Source: Maribacter caenipelagi
Lineage (GTDB): Bacteria; Bacteroidota; Bacteroidia; Flavobacteriales; Flavobacteriaceae
Assembly: GCF_004364175.1 (NCBI RefSeq)
Contig: NZ_SNZW01000016.1
Span: 1-64,000 of the forward strand
DNA: 64,000 nucleotides
Direction: 5' to 3'
A model generated the notes under the pieces. It worked only from the letters and a program-made list of their open reading frames with translations. It had not been told where the DNA came from and did no database searches. A program made the position numbers and the translations under genes. Within the stretch, counting starts at the first letter, position 1. Each line of letters begins with the position of its first letter. This document shows, one piece after another, positions 33,459-42,386 of the stretch.

Positions 33459-34730
33459 CTATCTTGAAATTGTTTGAGTTCTATCTGGACCGACAGAAAC
33501 AATCTTGATTGGCACTTCTAATTCTTTTTCCAGAAAGTCAATATACTCGTTAAGTTCTTTCGGCAATTGGTCAGCAGAAGTCATTTTGGTTAAATCTTCT
33601 TTCCAACAAGCGAACTCAGTGTAAATAGGAGTTACATTTTCTGGCTCTATGTTGTAAGGAAAATGAGTGATGGTTTCACCTTTATATTCGTAAGCGGTAC
33701 ATACTTGTAGGCTATCAAAACCAGAAAGTACATCGCCCTTCATCATATTTAATTGTGTAACGCCATTAACTTGACATGCATATTTTAATGCCACAAGGTC
33801 TAACCAACCACAGCGACGAGGTCTACCGGTTACCGCACCAAATTCGTGACCTACTTTAGCCATTTCTTCACCAACTTCATCGAACAGTTCTGTTGGGAAA
33901 GGACCAGATCCTACACGTGTAGTATATGCTTTGAAAATACCGTATACCTCTTTTACTTTATTAGGGGCAATACCTAAACCTGTACAAGCACCTGCTGCCG
34001 TTGTATTAGATGATGTAACAAATGGGTATGTACCAAAATCGATATCTAATAAAGATCCTTGTGCACCTTCTGCTAAAATCGTTTTACCTGCTTTAATAGC
34101 TTGATTCAAATACTCTTCACTATCTATAAAAGTTAATTCTTTTAAACGCTCAATTGCTTCAAAGAATTCTACTTCCATTTCATCCAAATCATACTGTACA
34201 TCAACATTGTAGAAACTAATCATAGTTTCATGCTTATCTGCTAAATGACGGTATTTTTCTTTCCAAGAATCTAATTCTAAATCTCCAATACGCATACCGT
34301 TTCTACCGGTCTTGTCCATGTAAGTTGGACCAATACCTTTTAACGTAGATCCAATTTTAGCCTTTCCTTTAGATGCTTCAGAAGCTGCATCTAACAAACG
34401 GTGTGTTGGTAATATTAAATGTGCTTTTCTAGAAATAATAAGTTTTGCCTTGTAGTCAATGTTGAATTGGTCTAAACCTTCTAGTTCTTTTACAAAAACA
34501 ACTGGATCGATAACAACACCGTTACCAATAACGTTCATTGCTTTTTTATGAAAAATTCCTGAAGGAATAGTTCTAAGTACGTGCTTAATACCGTCGAATT
34601 CTAAGGTGTGACCAGCATTTGGACCACCTTGAAAACGCGCAATAATGTCGTAATCTCTAGTTAATACATCAACAATTTTTCCTTTTCCTTCGTCACCCCA
34701 TTGTAGGCCTAACAATAAATCTACTGCCAT
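33459..34730 (-). CDS. purA: Adenylosuccinate synthetase
   Basis: 423 residues, normal length. It joins IMP and aspartate with GTP to give adenylosuccinate, the first step toward AMP. Motifs: LLLGLQWGDEGKGKIVDVL at the N terminus (GTP/IMP loop), RFQGGPNAGHT (about 35), GTLKGIGPTYMDKTGRNG (about 125), QGSLLDIDFGTYPFVTSSNTTAAG (about 220-245) and GRPRRCGWLDLVALKYA (about 297-313). The gene starts 25 bases after the Fur-type gene. Note that IMP/GTP metabolism is a target of the ppGpp made by the RelA/SpoT enzyme encoded just upstream. Confidence 0.95.
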   Translation of the reverse strand: MAVDLLLGLQWGDEGKGKIVDVLTRDYDIIARFQGGPNAGHTLEFDGIKHVLRTIPSGIFHKKAMNVIGNGVVIDPVVFVKELEGLDQFNIDYKAKLIISRKAHLILPTHRLLDAASEASKGKAKIGSTLKGIGPTYMDKTGRNGMRIGDLELDSWKEKYRHLADKHETMISFYNVDVQYDLDEMEVEFFEAIERLKELTFIDSEEYLNQAIKAGKTILAEGAQGSLLDIDFGTYPFVTSSNTTAAGACTGLGIAPNKVKEVYGIFKAYTTRVGSGPFPTELFDEVGEEMAKVGHEFGAVTGRPRRCGWLDLVALKYACQVNGVTQLNMMKGDVLSGFDSLQVCTAYEYKGETITHFPYNIEPENVTPIYTEFACWKEDLTKMTSADQLPKELNEYIDFLEKELEVPIKIVSVGPDRTQTISR

Positions 34731-34755
34731 CTAAATATTATATACTTGGTTAGTT

Positions 34756-35226
34756 CTATTTAATTTCTTTTTTGCCTGCATCTTTTGCAGGAGTATTTTT
34801 AGTCCCATAAAAATAAAGGGAATGTGTATTTATTGTAATATCAAAAACTTCTTCTATTGTTTTCTTTATCGATTGAATTCTAGGGTCGCAAAATTCCATT
34901 ACCTCACCGGTATCGGTAAGAATTACGTGGTCATGCTGACGGTCAAAATATGACTTTTCGTATTGTGCCTGATTTTTTCCAAACTGGTGCTTACGTACCA
35001 ATTTACAATCTAAAAGAAGTTCTATGGTATTGTATAGGGTAGCCCTACTAACACGATAGTTTTTATTCTTCATTTTAATATAAAGTGATTCTATATCAAA
35101 ATGCTCATCACTTTCATAAATTTCTTGAAGAATAGCGTATCGTTCAGGGGTTTTTCTATGTCCTTTGTCCTCCAAAAAGGTTGTGAAGACGTTTTTTACA
35201 ATTTCTTGATTTTTATCAGAAGACAT
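34756..35226 (-). CDS. Fur family transcriptional regulator
   Basis: 156 residues from the Met at 35226. Winged helix N-terminal domain: [28 protein letters not shown], with recognition helix [18 protein letters not shown]. Then the dimerisation domain with the metal motif [16 protein letters not shown]. It lacks the two CxxC zinc motifs of classical Fur; only isolated cysteines are seen. Likely an iron, peroxide or zinc sensor; which one cannot be decided. An upstream ATG seven codons earlier (35247) is rejected because it overlaps the TACCTTTG promoter box. A palindrome between box and start may be its own operator. Confidence 0.88.
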   Translation of the reverse strand: MSSDKNQEIVKNVFTTFLEDKGHRKTPERYAILQEIYESDEHFDIESLYIKMKNKNYRVSRATLYNTIELLLDCKLVRKHQFGKNQAQYEKSYFDRQHDHVILTDTGEVMEFCDPRIQSIKKTIEEVFDITINTHSLYFYGTKNTPAKDAGKKEIK

Positions 35227-35232
35227 ATATGC

Positions 35233-35244
35233 TGTATTAATACA
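35233..35244. promoter_or_regulatory. Palindrome between fur-like promoter and start (possible autoregulatory operator)
   Basis: TGTATTAATACA is a perfect 12-bp palindrome that lies directly after the TACCTTTG -7 box and six bases before the ATG, so a bound dimer would block transcription. It resembles the AT-rich inverted repeats bound by Fur/PerR proteins. Confidence 0.4.
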
Positions 35245-35252
35245 CAAAGGTA
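35245..35252 (-). promoter_or_regulatory. Putative -7 promoter box for the fur-like gene
   Basis: Minus strand reads TACCTTTG (TAnnTTTG class). It predicts a start near 35240 and an internal promoter separating fur-purA from the RelA/SpoT gene. A clear -33 element is not seen. Confidence 0.4.
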
Positions 35253-35276
35253 CAGTTAAATTTTAATTTCCTTTTT

Positions 35277-37481
35277 CTAAATACGTGTAACTTTATCAAT
35301 ACCGTTGATGTTCATAAGATTATCGGTCAGCTTTTTTAATACTGCTTTATTTTTGACCACTACTGTAATCTTACCTTTAAAGGTTCCACCATCGGTGCTG
35401 AAATTTAAATTACGCATATTCACGTGCATAATATCAGATATAACTTCTGTAATATCACTAACAAGTCCCATGTTATCAATACCGGTCATTACAATATCTG
35501 CTTGGTATTCTTGTTGAGATGAATCTATCCATTTTGCACTGATTATACGGTATGCATAATTAGATTGTAATGAAATTGCATTGGGACAGTTCTTTTTGTG
35601 AACCTTAATACCTTCGGAAACACTTACAAAACCAAACACTTCGTCACCAGGTATTGGGTTACAACATTGCGAAAGTTTATATTCTAATTTTTCTTCTTCC
35701 TTACCAAAAACAAGCATATCATACTTAGATGTGATTTCATCTTTGTTGATGTCTTCTTGCGTTGGTGATTTGCGCATTCTGTTTTTAAAGAAACTGATGA
35801 ATGCATTGCTGTAAGAAGAGGCGAAATCTTTGATCATGGCATTATCAATAGAACCAATACCAATTCTGTAAAATAAATCGAGACTTGTTTTTAACTTAAA
35901 GAAGGATACCATTTTGTTGATAGAATCCTCATTGAGCGAAATTTTTTGAGATTTTAATTTTCTACGTAAAATCTCTTTTCCGTCTTCAGCAACAGATTTT
36001 TTCTCTTCTCTAAGAACAGATTTAATTTTTGCTCTTGCTCTAGCGGTAGTTGCATAGTCTAACCAGTTTTGATTTGGTTTTGCTTGGTCAGATGTTATAA
36101 TTTCTACTTGATCCCCACTTGATAGCGTGGTGTTCAAAGGAACCAATTTGCCATTTACTTTGGCGCCACGGGTACGCATACCAACTTCTGTATGAATATT
36201 GAATGAAAAATCTAAGGGTGTTGCCCCTTTAGGTAATGATTTTAACTCTCCTTTAGGGGTGAATACAAATATCTCTTTTGAATATAGATTGAGTTTGAAT
36301 TCCTCAACGAAATCAACAGCATTGGCATTTGCGTTCTCAAGCGCTTCTTGAAGTTTGTTCAACCAAACCTCTATACCTTGTTCTTTTTGATCACCATGTT
36401 TGTATTTAAAATGCGCGGCATAGCCTTTTTCAGCTATTTCATGCATACGCTCACTTCTGATCTGTACTTCTACCCATTTACCTTTTGGGCCCATTACTGT
36501 TATGTGTAGGGCTTCATAACCAGTTGATTTAGGAGAGGATATCCAATCTCGTAATCTAACTGGGTTAGGGGTAAAGTGATCGGTAACTATAGAATATATT
36601 TTCCAAGCAAGAAATTTTTCGTTCTGTGAGTCGGATTTATAAATAATTCTAATGGCAAATTTATCATAGATTTCTTCAAAAGTGACATTTTGGGCAATCA
36701 TCTTTTTCCGCATAGAGAAGATAGATTTCATTCTCCCTTTTATAATGTAGTTGAGTCCTTCTTTTTTAAGTGAATTATCTATAGTGCCAGAAAAAGCATC
36801 GATATATGCCTGCTGGTCTTCTTTGCTATCCTCTATTTTATCTTTAATAGAGTTGTAAACCTCTGGTTCTGTATACTTTAAACTTAAATCTTCTAGCTCT
36901 GTTTTAATATTGTAAAGCCCTATTCTATGGGCAAGCGGAGCATAGATATACAGTGTTTCTGATGCAATCTTTACTTGCTTATGCTCTGGCATAGAATCCA
37001 TAGTTAGCATATTGTGATAACGGTCGGCAATTTTTATGATAATTACACGTACATCATCATTTAAAGTCAAGAGCATTTTTCTGAAATTCTCCGCTTGCTG
37101 GGAGATGTTCATGTCTTTTTTTAAATGAGATATTTTTGTGAGTCCGTCTACAATGCGCGCCACGGTTTCACCAAATATACGATCAATATCATCTAAAGTG
37201 TATTCGGTATCTTCTACAACATCATGTAGCAGGGCAGAGGCAATGGAAACCGCATCAAGACCTATCTCTGAAGCGACTATTTTTGCTACCGCTATCGGGT
37301 GAAAAATATAAGCTTCACCCGATTTTCTTCGTTGTGTTTTATGCGCATCAACAGCAACCTCAAAAGCGCTTCGTATTAGTTTTTTATCCTCATCAGATAG
37401 GGTTTGGTAACTAATACGCAGTAATTCTTTATACTCGTGAGCTATAAGCTTGTTTTCTTCTTCTATCGCTGCCTGTGTCAT
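35277..37481 (-). CDS. Bifunctional (p)ppGpp synthetase/hydrolase, RelA/SpoT family
   Basis: 734 residues. N-terminal HD hydrolase (about 50-190) with intact SALLHDVVEDTEYTLDDI, then the synthetase domain (IIKGRMKSIFSMRKKM, FAIRIIYKS, GYEALHITVMGPKGKWVEVQIRSERMHEIAEKGYAAH), a TGS domain (IFVFTPKGELKSLPKGATPLDFSFNIHTEVG, about 390-450), a zinc-finger-like segment (LSQCCNPIPGDEVFGFVS) and a C-terminal ACT domain (ADIVMTGIDNMGLVSDITEVI). Both catalytic halves look complete, so it should make and degrade the stringent response alarmone. It lies upstream of fur and purA on the same strand. Confidence 0.93.
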   Translation of the reverse strand: MTQAAIEEENKLIAHEYKELLRISYQTLSDEDKKLIRSAFEVAVDAHKTQRRKSGEAYIFHPIAVAKIVASEIGLDAVSIASALLHDVVEDTEYTLDDIDRIFGETVARIVDGLTKISHLKKDMNISQQAENFRKMLLTLNDDVRVIIIKIADRYHNMLTMDSMPEHKQVKIASETLYIYAPLAHRIGLYNIKTELEDLSLKYTEPEVYNSIKDKIEDSKEDQQAYIDAFSGTIDNSLKKEGLNYIIKGRMKSIFSMRKKMIAQNVTFEEIYDKFAIRIIYKSDSQNEKFLAWKIYSIVTDHFTPNPVRLRDWISSPKSTGYEALHITVMGPKGKWVEVQIRSERMHEIAEKGYAAHFKYKHGDQKEQGIEVWLNKLQEALENANANAVDFVEEFKLNLYSKEIFVFTPKGELKSLPKGATPLDFSFNIHTEVGMRTRGAKVNGKLVPLNTTLSSGDQVEIITSDQAKPNQNWLDYATTARARAKIKSVLREEKKSVAEDGKEILRRKLKSQKISLNEDSINKMVSFFKLKTSLDLFYRIGIGSIDNAMIKDFASSYSNAFISFFKNRMRKSPTQEDINKDEITSKYDMLVFGKEEEKLEYKLSQCCNPIPGDEVFGFVSVSEGIKVHKKNCPNAISLQSNYAYRIISAKWIDSSQQEYQADIVMTGIDNMGLVSDITEVISDIMHVNMRNLNFSTDGGTFKGKITVVVKNKAVLKKLTDNLMNINGIDKVTRI

Positions 37482-37525
37482 ACTAGATTAAAAATAAGAT
37501 AATCTTATATGATGCACAACAAAAA

Positions 37526-38758
37526 TTAAGCCTTTAAATTACGTATGCGATCGATTAATGGCGGATGGGAATAGTGCATGAAAACATATGCAGGATGTGG
37601 AGTAAGGTTGCTAAGACTGTTTTTTGATAGCTTTTTTAAAGAAGTTACTAATGGCAAGGCTGCGTAAGTGTTCTTTGCATAGTCATCTGCCTGATATTCA
37701 AATTTTCTTGAAAAATGATTCATTAGCAAGCCTGTGACTTCTGAAATCGGACTGTATAAGATTCCGAAACCGATTAATGCGGCATGAAAACTTGGTCTGT
37801 CTACACCGATTGCCAAAGAAATTTCAGGATTATTTATAAATAATGATAGTATAAATAGCATAACTCCTGCAAGGACGATTGATGTGGCTAAATTAAATAC
37901 GATGTGCTTTTTTTTATAATGCCCAATCTCATGGGCTAAAACAGCAACAATTTCTTCTTCTTCTAAATCCTTGATTAAAGTATCATATAGGGTTACGCGC
38001 TTCTCTTTTCCGAATCCAGAAAAATAGGCATTTGCTTTTGTAGAGCGTTTAGATCCGTTAATGACAAAAATGTTTTGCAGATCAAAACCTACTTGAGCTG
38101 CGTAATTCTCGATTTTCTCTTTTAAACTACCAGCCTCTAAAGGCTCTTGTTTATTGAACAATGGCACAATTAATTTACTGTAGAATAAATTCATGAACAA
38201 CGTAAAAATTGCTACAAAAGCCCATGTATATAACCAAAAGTTAGTGCCTGCCCATTGAAAAAACCAAATGATCAGTGATAGAATTGCACCGCCAAAAATG
38301 ATGGTCATTGCCCATTGCTTTAACTTATCAATGAAAAATGTAGCTTTTGTGGTTTTGTTAAATCCGAATTTTTCTTCGATTACAAAGGTTTGGTAGTATG
38401 TAAACGGAATGTTGAGAATATCGCTTCCAATCATAATTATACCAAAGAAAACCAATGCTTGTATAATGATGTTATCGCTGATATTTTGAGCTACATTATC
38501 TACCCAAGCAAATCCGCCGAATAGTAAAAAGAATAAAATTAAGACTAACGAAAAAATAGAGGTGAAAACGCCGAACTTGTAATTGGTTAATTTATATGCT
38601 TGAGATTTTTCATATTCCTCAGTATTGTAAACGTCATTTAAATCTTCAGGTATAGGGTCCTTAAAGCGTTTTGCATTCAAAAAATTCATTACTGTAGCAA
38701 GTATGAATTCTGCAATTAAGATAAAAAGAATACAATAAAAGACGAATGTATTATCCAT
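37526..38758 (-). CDS. M48 family membrane metallopeptidase (Ste24/CAAX protease type)
   Basis: 410 residues from the Met at 38758; the start five codons earlier is possible. About six or seven membrane helices. The zinc motif is VLAHEIGHYKKKHIVF near residue 275, with the third ligand in the EYQADDYAKN region (about 355). The C terminus PHPAYVFMHYSHPPLIDRI is typical of the Ste24p/CAAX prenyl protease branch; bacteria lack prenylated substrates, so it probably removes misfolded membrane proteins. It follows the TrmH gene by about 45 bases on the same strand. Confidence 0.9.
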   Translation of the reverse strand: MDNTFVFYCILFILIAEFILATVMNFLNAKRFKDPIPEDLNDVYNTEEYEKSQAYKLTNYKFGVFTSIFSLVLILFFLLFGGFAWVDNVAQNISDNIIIQALVFFGIIMIGSDILNIPFTYYQTFVIEEKFGFNKTTKATFFIDKLKQWAMTIIFGGAILSLIIWFFQWAGTNFWLYTWAFVAIFTLFMNLFYSKLIVPLFNKQEPLEAGSLKEKIENYAAQVGFDLQNIFVINGSKRSTKANAYFSGFGKEKRVTLYDTLIKDLEEEEIVAVLAHEIGHYKKKHIVFNLATSIVLAGVMLFILSLFINNPEISLAIGVDRPSFHAALIGFGILYSPISEVTGLLMNHFSRKFEYQADDYAKNTYAALPLVTSLKKLSKNSLSNLTPHPAYVFMHYSHPPLIDRIRNLKA

Positions 38759-38803
38759 ATAGTGTAGTTGCAAACGAAAACCTTAATATAAAAAGTATAA
38801 ATG

Positions 38804-39616
38804 TTACTTGTTTATTTTTCGCTGACGTTTCGCTTCAAAGATAAGTATTGCCGCAGATACCGAAACGTTCATAGAGTCTATTTGACCTTCCATTGGAATA
38901 ATAATATTTTGGGTACTGTTTTCTAACCATTCATCACTTAGTCCCGAATGTTCGGTACCTACTACTATTGCTGTAGGGTTTTTAAAATCGACTGTCGTAT
39001 AATCTTTAGATGCAGAAAGGGCTGCACAGAATATCTGAAATCCTTCTTTCTTTAAATAAGATATAATTTCTGTAGTGCTGCCTATTTTAACATTTCTAGA
39101 AAAAACACAACCAACACTTGATCTAATGATATTCGGATTATATAAATCTGTTTTTGGGTTGGCAATTAAAACAGCGTCTAAGTTTGCTGCATCTGCCGTT
39201 CTAAGTAATGCGCCAATATTACCAGGTTTTTCCGGTGCTTCAGCAATAAGTATCAACGGATTTTCAGTCTCGAATTTCAATGTCGAAAGTTGGTGGTCTT
39301 TGCTTTTGGCAATTGCGATTACTCCCTCAGTCGTATCTCTATAAGCTAATTTCTTATAGATTTCTGTGCTTACCGAAATAAGTTGATCTGAGTGAAATGA
39401 TTTTAAGATGTCGCTACTTTCAGAGTGTTCTAAGATATCTTCACAATATAATATCGTTTCTATCTCATATTGAGCGCCAATTGCTAGCTGTAATTCAAGT
39501 AGCCCTTCTAAAACAAAAAGACCTGTTTTTTTTCGCTCCCTAGATTTATCTTTTAATAGTAAAACCTTCTTTATAAGTGGGTTTTGGGCGCTGCTTATGT
39601 GTTTAGTTGCTTGCAT
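38804..39616 (-). CDS. TrmH/SpoU family RNA methyltransferase
   Basis: 270 residues from the Met at 39616; the in-frame Met at 39625 overlaps the promoter box and is less likely. N-terminal substrate-binding part (NPLIKKVLLLKDKSRERKKTGLFVLEG) and a C-terminal SPOUT domain: EAPEKPGNIGALLRTADAANLDAVLI (motif 1), AIVVGTEHSGLSDEWLENS (motif 2, SAM knot) and IPMEGQIDSMNVSVSAAILIFEA (motif 3). It 2'-O-methylates ribose in rRNA or tRNA; the target nucleotide is not predictable. Single-gene transcript likely, from a near leaderless start. Confidence 0.9.
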   Translation of the reverse strand: MQATKHISSAQNPLIKKVLLLKDKSRERKKTGLFVLEGLLELQLAIGAQYEIETILYCEDILEHSESSDILKSFHSDQLISVSTEIYKKLAYRDTTEGVIAIAKSKDHQLSTLKFETENPLILIAEAPEKPGNIGALLRTADAANLDAVLIANPKTDLYNPNIIRSSVGCVFSRNVKIGSTTEIISYLKKEGFQIFCAALSASKDYTTVDFKNPTAIVVGTEHSGLSDEWLENSTQNIIIPMEGQIDSMNVSVSAAILIFEAKRQRKINK

Positions 39617-39622
39617 GAAATA

Positions 39623-39630
39623 CAAAAATA
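39623..39630 (-). promoter_or_regulatory. Putative -7 promoter box for the TrmH-type gene
   Basis: Minus strand reads TATTTTTG, with six bases between it and the ATG at 39616. The predicted start is near 39618, so the leader would be about two bases. Confidence 0.42.
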
Positions 39631-39701
39631 AGTCAATTTAGTAAGTCCTCTATAGTTTCTCGACTAACGGGTTTCAAAAAAATAATTAATAATTAATTGA
39701 A

Positions 39702-40499
39702 ATGATGAGTAAAATTTACCTTTTAGTTTTAGCCTTGGCTATATTTTCATGTAATGAAGCACCTAAAAAAGAAATGATTGCCGATGCTGTTGAGGAAGTA
39801 TCGATTCAGGTAAACTTAAATAAATATCCATCCGAATTAAATAAAGTATTTGGAGCTCATGGCGGATTAAAAGCTTGGAAAGGGTATAAAACATTGAATT
39901 TTGAAATGCCTAATGAGGAATTCAACGAAATTCAAACAATTGATCTTCATAAAAGGTTCGATAAAATTTCGACTCCTGCGTACACACTTGGTTATAACGA
40001 TTCGGAAGTTTGGCTTATAGATAATATCGGTGACTATAAAGGAAAACCAAAGTTCTATCACAATTTAATGTTCTATTTCTATGCAATGCCTTTTGTATTA
40101 TCAGATGATGGAATAATATATGAAGAAGTTGATGCTTTGGTATATGAAGGGGTTTCATACCCAGGTTATAAAATTTCATACAATAGCGGAGTGGGGGCTT
40201 CTTCTACAGATGAGTACTACATTCATTATGACGCAAAAACATATGAAATGAGATGGTTAGGGTATACTATGACCTATTTTAGTGGAGAACCATCTGATAA
40301 AATTAGCTGGATAAATTATGCGGATTGGGTAAAGGTTGATGAGGTATTATTGCCAAAATCAATTACATGGCATAAAGTAGAAGAGGGTAAAATTAAAGAA
40401 GCGGTCAAGACCGTTAACTTTGAGAATGCAAGTTTGTCTACTGCCGCTAAACCAATAGATTTTTATTCTAGACCTGAGAATGCGGTAATTGTAGAGTAA
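39702..40499 (+). CDS. DUF6503 family lipoprotein
   Basis: 265 residues. Lipobox AIFSCNEAP near residue 17. The mature part has HGGLKAWKGYKTLNFEM, then beta strands and SYNSGVGASSTDEYYIHYD, as in the DUF6503 proteins of flavobacteria, which resemble LolA/LolB-like beta folds in outline. Function unknown. A second Met directly follows the first. It is transcribed alone and ends in a strong terminator before the molybdenum cofactor genes. Confidence 0.78.
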   Translation: MMSKIYLLVLALAIFSCNEAPKKEMIADAVEEVSIQVNLNKYPSELNKVFGAHGGLKAWKGYKTLNFEMPNEEFNEIQTIDLHKRFDKISTPAYTLGYNDSEVWLIDNIGDYKGKPKFYHNLMFYFYAMPFVLSDDGIIYEEVDALVYEGVSYPGYKISYNSGVGASSTDEYYIHYDAKTYEMRWLGYTMTYFSGEPSDKISWINYADWVKVDEVLLPKSITWHKVEEGKIKEAVKTVNFENASLSTAAKPIDFYSRPENAVIVE

Positions 40500-40530
40500 G
40501 ACATTTCTCAAAATCATATAATTCTTTTAA

Positions 40531-40562
40531 AATAGGTGCCATTTTTATGGCACCTTATTTTT
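40531..40562 (+). terminator. Rho-independent terminator after the DUF6503 gene
   Basis: Stem AATAGGTGCCAT / ATGGCACCTTATT around a TTTT loop, followed by a T run (40531-40562). It separates this gene from moaD. Confidence 0.82.
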
Positions 40563-40599
40563 TATACCTAACTTGGAATTTATCTAATTTTCATAAGAC

Positions 40600-40839
40600 A
40601 TGAATGTACTTTTTTTTGGCATTACAAAAGATATTGTAGGTAGTTCTGAAATCAGTTTTTCTGATGGATTTAAGCCTGTTAATGTTGCCGAACTTAAAAA
40701 ACATCTGATTGATTCTTATCCTGAATTTTCAAAATTAAATTCATTGGCGGTAGCTGTAAATAGTGAATATGCCGATGATAATGTATCTTTAATGGGCAAT
40801 GAGGAAATTGCCATTATACCACCAGTAAGCGGAGGCTAA
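40600..40839 (+). CDS. moaD: Molybdopterin synthase small subunit MoaD
   Basis: 79 residues, ubiquitin-like. It ends ...IIPPVSGG with the C-terminal Gly-Gly that becomes the thiocarboxylate sulfur donor. Internal pattern LKKHLIDSYPEFSKLNSLAVAVN fits MoaD. MoeB adenylates this terminus and a sulfurtransferase loads it. Its stop overlaps the moaE start by one base (TAATG). First gene of the molybdenum cofactor operon. Confidence 0.9.
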   Translation: MNVLFFGITKDIVGSSEISFSDGFKPVNVAELKKHLIDSYPEFSKLNSLAVAVNSEYADDNVSLMGNEEIAIIPPVSGG

Positions 40840-41255
40840 TGAAGAAAGTGATTGAAATAGTTAATATTATTGATACCGCTAAGGTATACGCTGAATTAAG
40901 TGATGCCAAAAGTGGCGGAATCTGTGTTTTTGTAGGTGCCGTACGAGAGTTTACAAACAATGAAGAAGTAGTTGCTTTAGAGTTTGAAACCTATAAGTCA
41001 ATGGCATTAAAAGAGATGGAGAAGATTGCTGACAGGGCCTTGGAAAAATGGTCATTGAACAAAGTGGTCATGAGACATGCAGTTGGTGAAAAAGGTGTTG
41101 AAGAACCCGTTGTAGTTGTAGGTGCATCATCTGCACATAGAGATGCCTGTTTTGAGGCATGTAGATTTCTTATTGATACTCTAAAAGAAACTGTTCCAAT
41201 TTGGAAGAAAGAGAAATTTAAGAATAAAACGGTGTGGGTTTCAGCGCATCCGTGA
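40839..41255 (+). CDS. moaE: Molybdopterin synthase catalytic subunit MoaE
   Basis: 138 residues. Motifs: GGICVFVGAVREFTNNEEVVALEFETYKSMA near residue 27, RHAVGEKGVEEPVVVVGASSAHRDACFEACRFLIDTLKE, and the substrate-binding PIWKKEKFKNKTVWV at the C terminus with its catalytic lysines. With MoaD it turns cyclic pyranopterin monophosphate into molybdopterin. The gene is followed by a repeat-rich gap of about 150 bases before moaA. Confidence 0.92.
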   Translation: MKKVIEIVNIIDTAKVYAELSDAKSGGICVFVGAVREFTNNEEVVALEFETYKSMALKEMEKIADRALEKWSLNKVVMRHAVGEKGVEEPVVVVGASSAHRDACFEACRFLIDTLKETVPIWKKEKFKNKTVWVSAHP

Positions 41256-41262
41256 TTTTTGG

Positions 41263-41393
41263 AGAAGAGAGGTTAGAAGAGAGAAAATAGAAAATAGAGA
41301 AGAGGAGCTAGAGTAAAGAGAATAGAGGAAATTGAGTTTGTATTTGAACTTGAACTTGACTCTTGAACTTGATTTTTGAGTTTGAACTTGTAT
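41263..41393. repeat. Low-complexity purine tract and TTGAAC repeat between moaE and moaA
   Basis: From about 41261 to 41331 the plus strand is almost pure A/G (GAGAAGAGAG, AGAAAATAGA, and so on). Then about 41332-41393 contains at least four irregular copies of TTGAACTTG. This is a sharp departure from the surrounding compact coding DNA and is not a recognised mobile element. Confidence 0.7.
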
Positions 41394-41402
41394 TTAAAAA
41401 GT

Positions 41403-42386
41403 ATGTTAGTAGACAACCATAATAGAGCAATTAATTACTTGAGATTGGCGGTGACAGACCGTTGCAATCTTCGATGTAATTATTGCATGCCAGAAGAGGG
41501 AATCAATTTTGCCAAAAATGACAAGCTGTTTACTATAGACGAGTTAGTGAAATTAAGTGAGATAGTTGTTTCTCAAGGCATTGATAAAATACGGATTACC
41601 GGTGGAGAGCCTTTTGTACGTAAAGATTTAATGGTGTTATTGCGTAGTTTGTCAAAATTAGACGGGTTAAATGACATTTCAGTTACTACGAATGCAACAT
41701 TAATTGGTCCGCATATAGATGAGTTGAAAGAGCTTGGTATTAAGAATATTAATGTGAGTATGGACGCCATCAATCGTGAGACTTTTGAGCGAATTACGCG
41801 TAGGGATCACTATGATGTGGTGTATAATAATATGATTCGCTTAATTACCGAAGGCTTTAATGTTCGTATTAATTTCATTGCTTTAGATGGTCAGAATACA
41901 GATGATATTCTACCAATGCTAGAGTTGACCAAACACTACAACGTATCTGTTCGTTATCTTGAAGAAATGCCTTTTAATGGGGGTTCTAAAGAGTTTCAGA
42001 CTATCAAGTGGGATTTTAAGACCATACTTGAACATATTAGAAGCGAACACCCAAATTACTATAAATTAGAATCTCCAAAAACTTCTACTTCAATAAACTA
42101 TAAGATTCCGGGTTTTAAGGGAACTTTTGGGGTAATTCCTTCTTTTAGTAGAACATTCTGTGGTAGTTGCAATCGTCTTAGAATTTCTGCTACAGGAGAT
42201 GTTATTACTTGTTTATATGCCAAAGCAAGTGCAAATCTTAGGGATATTATGAGAGCGGATGATGTAGAGGAAAATATCAAAAAGGAAATTTTAAAGGCTG
42301 TCGGCAGTCGCGCAAAAACAGGTTTTGAGGCACAAGAAAAGTACAAAGACGTATTCAGTAATTCAATGACTTCAATAGGAGGGTAA
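41403..42386 (+). CDS. moaA: GTP 3',8-cyclase MoaA
   Basis: 327 residues from the Met at 41403; the ORF opens nine codons earlier inside the repeat tract, which is unlikely to be used. Radical SAM enzyme: TDRCNLRCNYCMPEEG (CxxxCxxC cluster, about 20-30), ITGGEPFVRKDL, and the C-terminal second cluster FCGSCNRLRISATGDVITC (Cx2Cx13C, about 255-275). The terminal SIGG carries the Gly-Gly tail needed for activity. It converts GTP to the 3',8-cyclo intermediate, first step of cofactor synthesis. The stop overlaps moaC by one base. Confidence 0.94.
   Translation: MLVDNHNRAINYLRLAVTDRCNLRCNYCMPEEGINFAKNDKLFTIDELVKLSEIVVSQGIDKIRITGGEPFVRKDLMVLLRSLSKLDGLNDISVTTNATLIGPHIDELKELGIKNINVSMDAINRETFERITRRDHYDVVYNNMIRLITEGFNVRINFIALDGQNTDDILPMLELTKHYNVSVRYLEEMPFNGGSKEFQTIKWDFKTILEHIRSEHPNYYKLESPKTSTSINYKIPGFKGTFGVIPSFSRTFCGSCNRLRISATGDVITCLYAKASANLRDIMRADDVEENIKKEILKAVGSRAKTGFEAQEKYKDVFSNSMTSIGG

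Noticed and set aside
40563..40599. Molybdenum cofactor riboswitch before moaD
   Set aside because: Only about 37 bases separate the terminator from the start, too short for the Moco RNA fold; the moaE-moaA gap is simple repeat, not a conserved fold.
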